Part shown: positions 59,957-64,000 of the stretch, piece after piece
Numbering within the stretch: position 1 is the stretch's first letter
Layout: each line of letters starts with the position of its first letter
Assembly: GCA_963792815.1 (NCBI GenBank)
Contig: CAWBXR010000016.1
Location: forward strand, 62,001-126,000
Length of the DNA stretch: 64,000 nt
DNA from: JARRPM01 sp963792815
GTDB lineage: Bacteria > Pseudomonadota > Gammaproteobacteria > Pseudomonadales > Halieaceae
Direction: 5' to 3'
Translations under genes and position numbers: made by a program
Notes under the pieces: model-generated
Databases searched by the model: none
What the model was told of the DNA's origin: nothing
Seen by the model: only the letters and a program-made list of their open reading frames with translations

Positions 59957-60565
59957 CTAGTGCAGGCGGGGTGCGCCCGGCTCGCCGGAGGGCCCCTGCC
60001 CTGATTGGGCAAGCGTATCCAGGTACGCGTTGAGTGCGGCGACACGGATGTATTCAGACAGTTCGGCGTAACTTCTCTCGCTCTCCTCGTCCTCGACAAT
60101 GTCATCGAGGTCTGCCTGCGCAATTGCCGCCAGGTCACGCAGTATCTCGCTGCTGTCTTCAGGCAAGGCGCCAGCCTGCAGTCCCCCGGTCGCACCACCG
60201 CCCTGGACATAGCCCGCGAGGAAGCTCCGGCACCATCCCGCCAACGCGGCTGTGCGGCTGGCAAGATCGGCGTCGTCGTCGAGGAGCAGCGGATAAAAAT
60301 CGAACTCATCATTTTCCAGGGACGCGGCGGTAACCACATGCAACGCCATTACCTGCTCCGCCAACTCGCCGTGCAAATCCACACCCAGGGCCCGGTCCAG
60401 GCCCTGCAGGCCGGCTTCGGCCTCGTGGCTGGCGCCTGCTGCCAGCAGTCCGCACAGGCAGCCGTGAAGATCAGCCGGAGACACCGCGTGGCCCTGCTCC
60501 ATCAGTTGATTCGCCAGGTCTTCGAAATCAAATTGGGACACTTCACCGCGTGAATTGGTGGACAT
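59957..60565 (-). CDS. ygfB: UPF0149 (YgfB) family protein
   Basis: A 202-residue mostly helical acidic protein. The YgfB features are clear: FEDLANQLMEQGHAVSPADLHGCLCGLLAAG (start), FYPLLLDDDADLASRTAAL, WCRSFLAGY and YAELSEYIRVAALNAY. E. coli YgfB stands next to pepP; in Pseudomonas it influences beta-lactamase regulation, but the mechanism is open. The ATG 60565 follows a strong AAGGAGAG site. It is divergent from the zapA unit. Confidence 0.88.
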   Translation of the reverse strand: MSTNSRGEVSQFDFEDLANQLMEQGHAVSPADLHGCLCGLLAAGASHEAEAGLQGLDRALGVDLHGELAEQVMALHVVTAASLENDEFDFYPLLLDDDADLASRTAALAGWCRSFLAGYVQGGGATGGLQAGALPEDSSEILRDLAAIAQADLDDIVEDEESERSYAELSEYIRVAALNAYLDTLAQSGQGPSGEPGAPRLH

Positions 60566-60668
60566 ATTTCTCTCCTTCGGGGCGTCATCGCCGTGCAGCC
60601 GCCCGGACACCTCGACTGATGGCTGTAAATAACTTGGCAGGCTATTGATATTTATGAATTTTGTTACG

Positions 60669-60697
60669 TTGACCTTGTTGCGGGCCACCACTATAGT
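60669..60697 (+). promoter_or_regulatory. Sigma70-type promoter for the TIGR02449-zapA unit
   Basis: TTGACC (60669-60674) and TATAGT (60692-60697) are separated by exactly 17 bases; both match the consensus at 5 of 6. The -10 lies within a perfect 12-bp palindrome CCACTATAGTGG (60688-60699), which might be an operator. The start codon is at 60731. Confidence 0.65.
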
Positions 60698-60730
60698 GGC
60701 AGACACATTAAGCGAACCCAGTATAACTCC

Positions 60731-60931
60731 ATGGCCGACAACCAGCTCCAGGTTCTTGAACAGAAAATTGATGAGTTGATAGCGCTGTGCGATCAGCTAA
60801 ACCGCGAAAACCAGGCACTCAAGGCAGACAGCGCCGGCTGGCAGCGGGAGAGACAGGATCTCATGGACAAGAACGAGCTCGCCCGCACCCGGGTAGAAGC
60901 GATGATCAACCGCCTGCGGACAATGGAGTGA
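60731..60931 (+). CDS. TIGR02449 family coiled-coil protein (ZapB-like)
   Basis: A 66-residue protein that is almost entirely a coiled coil: LQVLEQKIDELIALCDQLNRENQALK followed by ELARTRVEAMINRLRTME. It matches the small TIGR02449 proteins that precede zapA in many gammaproteobacteria. Its length and structure recall ZapB, which works with ZapA at the Z-ring, but the relation is by analogy. It lies 4 bases before zapA and follows a good sigma70 promoter. Confidence 0.82.
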   Translation: MADNQLQVLEQKIDELIALCDQLNRENQALKADSAGWQRERQDLMDKNELARTRVEAMINRLRTME

Positions 60932-60935
60932 ACTC

Positions 60936-61253
60936 GTGAGCCCAGCCCACACTGTGACGGTAAGAATTCTCGACAAGGACTACCAGGTGGCATGTCCGGC
61001 GGAACAGGAGGCTGAGTTGCTCGTATCCGCCAAATACCTCGACAAGCAGATGCGCACGATTCGCGATACCGGCAAGGTGATCGGGCTGGAACGCATAGCT
61101 GTCATGGCGGCGCTGAACATAAGCCACGAATTACTGCGTGCCTCCGAGGAGCCTGAACCCGCGGAACTTCCTCCCTCGGTGGAGTCGGTACAACGCATCA
61201 ACCGCAAGCTCGATGACGCCTTGTACCAGTTGCGACAACTGGAAATTGGCTGA
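60936..61253 (+). CDS. zapA: Cell division protein ZapA
   Basis: A 105-residue cytoplasmic protein that cross-links FtsZ filaments. The N-terminal globular part (VTVRILDKDYQVACPAEQEAELLVSAKYLDKQM begins it) and the C-terminal coiled coil (SVESVQRINRKLDDALYQLRQLE) are complete. It starts with GTG 60936. 6S RNA follows immediately, as in E. coli. Confidence 0.92.
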   Translation: MSPAHTVTVRILDKDYQVACPAEQEAELLVSAKYLDKQMRTIRDTGKVIGLERIAVMAALNISHELLRASEEPEPAELPPSVESVQRINRKLDDALYQLRQLEIG

Positions 61254-61294
61254 ATTGCAGCACTGGGTTCGCCGATCTGCGTTATACTTGCCGT

Positions 61295-61474
61295 GGATAC
61301 CTGGCGTATACGCCAGGCAGACAGTCCTCTACCCGATAAATATGTAACCGGAGGTTTCTCGTTGCTGTTGGTGTGCATGTCCGGCCTGGTCCGGAAAGCC
61401 TGATACAGTGCAGGGACCACCACCTTGAACCATCGGGTTCAAGGGCAGCGCTGTCAGCGGTACGCCAGGAATCC
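61295..61474 (+). ncRNA. ssrS: 6S RNA
   Basis: The region between zapA and fau is the conserved 6S RNA locus. A closing stem is formed by GGAT-A-CCTGGCGTA (61295-61308) and TACGCCAGG-A-ATCC (61461-61474). The core matches the E. coli RNA: TTGGTGTGCATG, CCGGCCTGGTCCGG, AAGCCTGATACAG and ACCTTGAACCATCGGGTTCAAGGG. The size of about 180 bases is close to 184 in E. coli. TATACT (61283-61288) provides a -10 element placed 7 bases before the start. 6S RNA mimics an open promoter and binds sigma70 RNA polymerase in stationary phase. Ends are predicted from the stem. Confidence 0.92.
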
Positions 61475-61481
61475 ATCTCAT

Positions 61482-62066
61482 ATGCCAGACCGGCCACCCT
61501 GCAAAGCCAAGTTGCGCGAGCAATTGCGACAACGGCGCCGGGCACTGAGCCCGCAACACCAGTCAGCTGCGGCAACAAGCGTGGCAATCCACATCGCCAG
61601 CATACCGCGCTGGACGACTGCCAGCCGCATTGCCCTCTACCTCGCCAGCGATGGAGAAATCGACACGGCGCCACTGAGTGCCGCCTGCCGCGCAGCCGGC
61701 AAGCAACTGTTCCTGCCGGTGATAGGCGAAAAAAACCTGATGACATTCGCCGAGTGGCCGCAGGGCAGCGAGCTGACAGCCAACCGCTACGGTATACCTG
61801 AACCACCCCCCGCGGCACAGCGCTGCGACGCCGCGGCACTGGACATCATCGTGCTGCCGCTGGTGGGCTGGGATGCAACGGGTGGGCGGTTGGGTATGGG
61901 TGGCGGTTTTTACGATCGCGCCCTGGCCGGCGTGAATGGTCCACTACTGGTCGGGCTGGCCCACTCTGTGCAGCAGTTGCCGCAGGTACCTCGGGACGAC
62001 TGGGATATTCCACTGGATTTCGTGGTGACGGAAAGCGCCCTGCACTGCTGTCAGGGTCTCAACTGA
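61482..62066 (+). CDS. fau: 5-formyltetrahydrofolate cyclo-ligase
   Basis: Converts 5-formyl-THF to 5,10-methenyl-THF with ATP. A 194-residue protein with the N-terminal basic helix (KAKLREQLRQRRRALSPQHQ), YLASDGEIDTAPL and the nucleotide-binding motif GGRLGMGGGFYDRAL. ATG 61482 starts 8 bases after the 6S RNA 3' end; the longer ORF from 61425 runs through the RNA and is not preferred. Co-transcription with 6S RNA occurs in E. coli (ssrS-ygfA). Confidence 0.92.
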   Translation: MPDRPPCKAKLREQLRQRRRALSPQHQSAAATSVAIHIASIPRWTTASRIALYLASDGEIDTAPLSAACRAAGKQLFLPVIGEKNLMTFAEWPQGSELTANRYGIPEPPPAAQRCDAAALDIIVLPLVGWDATGGRLGMGGGFYDRALAGVNGPLLVGLAHSVQQLPQVPRDDWDIPLDFVVTESALHCCQGLN

Positions 62067-62076
62067 GGCGGCGCCT

Positions 62077-62274
62077 TCAGTCCTGTATGATTATCCCTGC
62101 CTGTAACTCGGAAGCGGGGGCAGCGACTGTATCATTGGCCGCGAGCGGCAGCAGCAGCGTGACAAGCACACCAACGCCAAAAGCAACCAGCAGGATGAAC
62201 AGTAGGTCCGGTTTACGCGTCACTTTTATGTCTCTTTTCAGGGCCCATGGTGCGGCACTCTCTGGCGCCGTCAT
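62077..62274 (-). CDS. Small single-pass membrane protein, unknown
   Basis: A 65-residue protein: a basic N-terminus (MTAPESAAPWALKRDIKVTRK), one transmembrane helix (LLFILLVAFGVGVLVTLLLP) and a short tail (ASELQAGIIIQD). The positive-inside rule predicts a cytoplasmic N-terminus. I do not recognise the family, and there is no strong ribosome-binding site. It is convergent with fau, 10 bases apart. Confidence 0.45.
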   Translation of the reverse strand: MTAPESAAPWALKRDIKVTRKPDLLFILLVAFGVGVLVTLLLPLAANDTVAAPASELQAGIIIQD

Positions 62275-62354
62275 CCGTTTGTGTCACCAGACTAACTAGT
62301 GATATTTTTGTGATTATTCCACAAACTCGCGAGGATTCTATCCCAGCCCCCGGC

Positions 62355-62378
62355 GAAAGAAAACCCCGCCGCGGGGCT
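62355..62378 (-). terminator. Rho-independent terminator of ilvA (minus strand)
   Basis: On the minus strand CCCCG and CGGGG form a short GC hairpin (62364-62376) followed by TTTTCTTT. It lies about 20 bases beyond the ilvA stop at 62398. Confidence 0.6.
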
Positions 62379-62397
62379 ATCTGGACTTTTTGTGAGC

Positions 62398-63927
62398 TTA
62401 TTCCTTGCGATTACCCAGATAGAGCTGGTAAGCGCGATTATCCGTTTCTTCCCAATAGGGAAAGTTGATCTGGTCGAGGATCTGCTCAAATGCCCGTCGC
62501 TCTGATTTAGGAAGCTGCACCCCGACCAGAATGCGGCCATAAGCCGCGCCGTGATTGCGGTAGTGAAACATGGAGATGTTCCAGCGCTGACCCAGGCCCG
62601 ATAAAAAACCCAGCAAAGCTCCGGGACGCTCGGGAAACTCCACCCTGTAGACCCGCTCGTTATCGACCACCGCAGGCGCGTGGCCTCCAACCATATAGCG
62701 GATATGCAGCTTGGCCACTTCGTTATTGGTCATGTCTTCAGTGACGTAACCCCGCTCGCCCAGATCAGCCAGCAGCTCCGCGAGGTCCTCGCCGCCGGGC
62801 ACAACAGACAGACCGACAAATACCTGGGCGGAGCCGGTATCGGCATAGCGGTAGTTGAATTCCGTGATATTGCGTCGCCCCAGGGCGCTACAGAATGCCC
62901 TGAAGCTGCCGGGCTGCTCCGGGAGCGTGACACTGATGACAGCCTCGCGATGCTCGCCGGTTTCGGTTCGCTCGGAGATATAGCGCAAGCGGTCAAAATT
63001 GGTATTGGCGCCACTGACGATGGCCAGCAGGTGCTTGCCGCTTACCCCGGTGCGTTCGACATACTTCTTCAAGCCCGCCAGCGCCAGCGCGCCCGCCGGC
63101 TCGGCGATACTCCGGGTATCTTCAAAAATGTCCTTGATAGCGGCGCACATTTCGTCGGTGGTGATAGTGATAACCTCGTCCACCGTATTGCGAATGACCC
63201 GAAACGTCTCCTTGCCAATCTGGGCCACGGCGCAGCCATCGGCAAACAGGCCCACCTCGGACAGGGTCGCCCGGCGGCCTTTTTGCAGCGCCAGTTGCAG
63301 GCAGGCGGCATCCTCCGGCTCTACCCCGATGATGCGGGTGTCGGGCCATACGTACCTGACATAGGCGGCGACCCCCGCGAGCAGGCCACCTCCACCCACC
63401 GGCACAAACAGGGCGTCCAGTGGCTGCTGGTGCTGGCGCACAATTTCCATACCGATGGTGCCCTGCCCCGCGATCACATCCGGATCGTCGAAGGGATGCA
63501 CATAGGTCATGGCTTTCTCCTCCACCAGCTTGCGCGCGTACACCGACGCCTCATCGAAGGAGTCGCCGTGCAGTACAACACGGGCGCCGCGATTGCGAAC
63601 CGCATCGACCTTTATCTGCGGTGTGGTGCGGGGCATGACGATGGTCGCTTTCACGTTCAGTTTCTGGGCGGCCATGGCCACACCCTGGGCATGATTGCCC
63701 GCCGAAGCCGCCACCACGCCGGCCGCCAGCTGCTCGGGGCTCAGCCGACTCATCTTGTTATAGGCGCCGCGCAGCTTGAAGGAAAAAACCGGCTGCAGGT
63801 CCTCGCGCTTCAACCACACCCGATTGCCCAGGCGACGGGACATCAGCAGGGCTTCGTCGATAGGCGTCTCCCGGGCGACATCGTAAACCCGCGCATCGAG
63901 GATTCGCTTGATATAGGACTGTGGCAT
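62398..63927 (-). CDS. ilvA: Threonine ammonia-lyase, biosynthetic
   Basis: Converts threonine to 2-oxobutanoate, the first step of isoleucine synthesis. A 509-residue protein: PLP-dependent catalytic domain (residues 1-320) with the PLP lysine in FSFKLRGAYNKM, SAGNHAQGVA and PVGGGGLLAGVA; then two ACT-like regulatory domains (about 335-420 and 430-505; EHREAVISVTLPEQPGSFRAF and YRVEFPERPGALLGFLSGLG). The length equals E. coli IlvA (514), so allosteric control by isoleucine and valine is likely. The start is ATG 63927; the remaining 73 bases to the window end hold no gene start that I can see. Confidence 0.95.
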   Translation of the reverse strand: MPQSYIKRILDARVYDVARETPIDEALLMSRRLGNRVWLKREDLQPVFSFKLRGAYNKMSRLSPEQLAAGVVAASAGNHAQGVAMAAQKLNVKATIVMPRTTPQIKVDAVRNRGARVVLHGDSFDEASVYARKLVEEKAMTYVHPFDDPDVIAGQGTIGMEIVRQHQQPLDALFVPVGGGGLLAGVAAYVRYVWPDTRIIGVEPEDAACLQLALQKGRRATLSEVGLFADGCAVAQIGKETFRVIRNTVDEVITITTDEMCAAIKDIFEDTRSIAEPAGALALAGLKKYVERTGVSGKHLLAIVSGANTNFDRLRYISERTETGEHREAVISVTLPEQPGSFRAFCSALGRRNITEFNYRYADTGSAQVFVGLSVVPGGEDLAELLADLGERGYVTEDMTNNEVAKLHIRYMVGGHAPAVVDNERVYRVEFPERPGALLGFLSGLGQRWNISMFHYRNHGAAYGRILVGVQLPKSERRAFEQILDQINFPYWEETDNRAYQLYLGNRKE

Positions 63928-64000
63928 AGGGACCGTATTTCCGGTTGGGCGGGCAGACCCGCCATATTAATTGAGCGAGGCCGGTTTTTCAGCCCCGGCT

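Noticed and set aside
61425..61481. Longer start for the 5-formyl-THF cyclo-ligase
   Set aside because: It would translate through the 3' half of 6S RNA; the ATG at 61482 gives the usual N-terminus.
1..64000. CRISPR arrays, tRNA or rRNA genes, insertion sequences and prophage
   Set aside because: No regularly spaced repeats, cloverleaf with typical arms, transposase or integrase reading frame was seen on either strand.

Overview
The window reads as about 64 kb of chromosome from a high-GC marine gammaproteobacterium. The best guess is Halieaceae or a relative (Cellvibrionales-type). This rests on the gammaproteobacterial ygfB-pepP-ubiH-ubiI and zapA-6S RNA-fau blocks, the rppH-ptsP-lgt-thyA neighbourhood, a TtpC-type TonB operon and branched-chain acyl-CoA catabolism. 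The family assignment is inference from gene content, not a database match. I saw no tRNA, rRNA, CRISPR array, insertion sequence or prophage. Genes are tightly packed, and no stretch over 300 bases lacks a gene.

Layout. 1-2.0 kb: a di-heme cytochrome c peroxidase (cut by the window edge) behind a cytochrome c4. 2.1-7.0 kb: zinc-ribbon protein, DAHP synthase, DUF481 outer-membrane protein, glutathione reductase and a TSUP permease. 7.0-12.9 kb: a GldA-like ATPase, a permease fused to a GldG domain, a DUF4340 protein, exosortase H and its partner membrane protein, all on the + strand and possibly one protein export or processing unit. 12.9-21.5 kb: acyl-CoA genes of the isobutyryl-CoA/valine route headed by a CoA-acylating aldehyde dehydrogenase, with a divergent AraC regulator. 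21.7-35 kb: mixed metabolism (hydroxyacid dehydrogenase, HIT, cupin, SDR, MFS, DEAD helicase, lipoproteins, MscS channel, coniferyl-type aldehyde dehydrogenase), then a solitary ExbD behind an FNR-like box.

35-41.5 kb: solute-binding protein, glycerophosphodiesterase, pyruvate kinase, glucokinase and a QseBC-like two-component system. 41.8-47.2 kb: a cold-shock gene, then the DUF3450-TtpC-ExbB-ExbD-TonB-TPR operon on the minus strand. 47.4-53.3 kb: folA, thyA, lgt, an NRDE protein, ptsP and rppH. 53.4-62.1 kb: HAD phosphatase, rlmI, gcvH, ubiI, ubiH, pepP, ygfB, a TIGR02449 coiled coil, zapA, 6S RNA and fau. 62.1-63.9 kb: a small membrane protein and ilvA.

Two patterns recur. First, five genes (mmsB, 3-hydroxyisobutyryl-CoA hydrolase, enoyl-CoA hydratase, histidine kinase, ttpC), and probably glucokinase, each need exactly one surplus G/C removed to give a normal full-length protein. 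That looks more like base-calling insertions than gene decay. Second, convergent genes are packed so closely that four pairs share a four-base stop-codon overlap.
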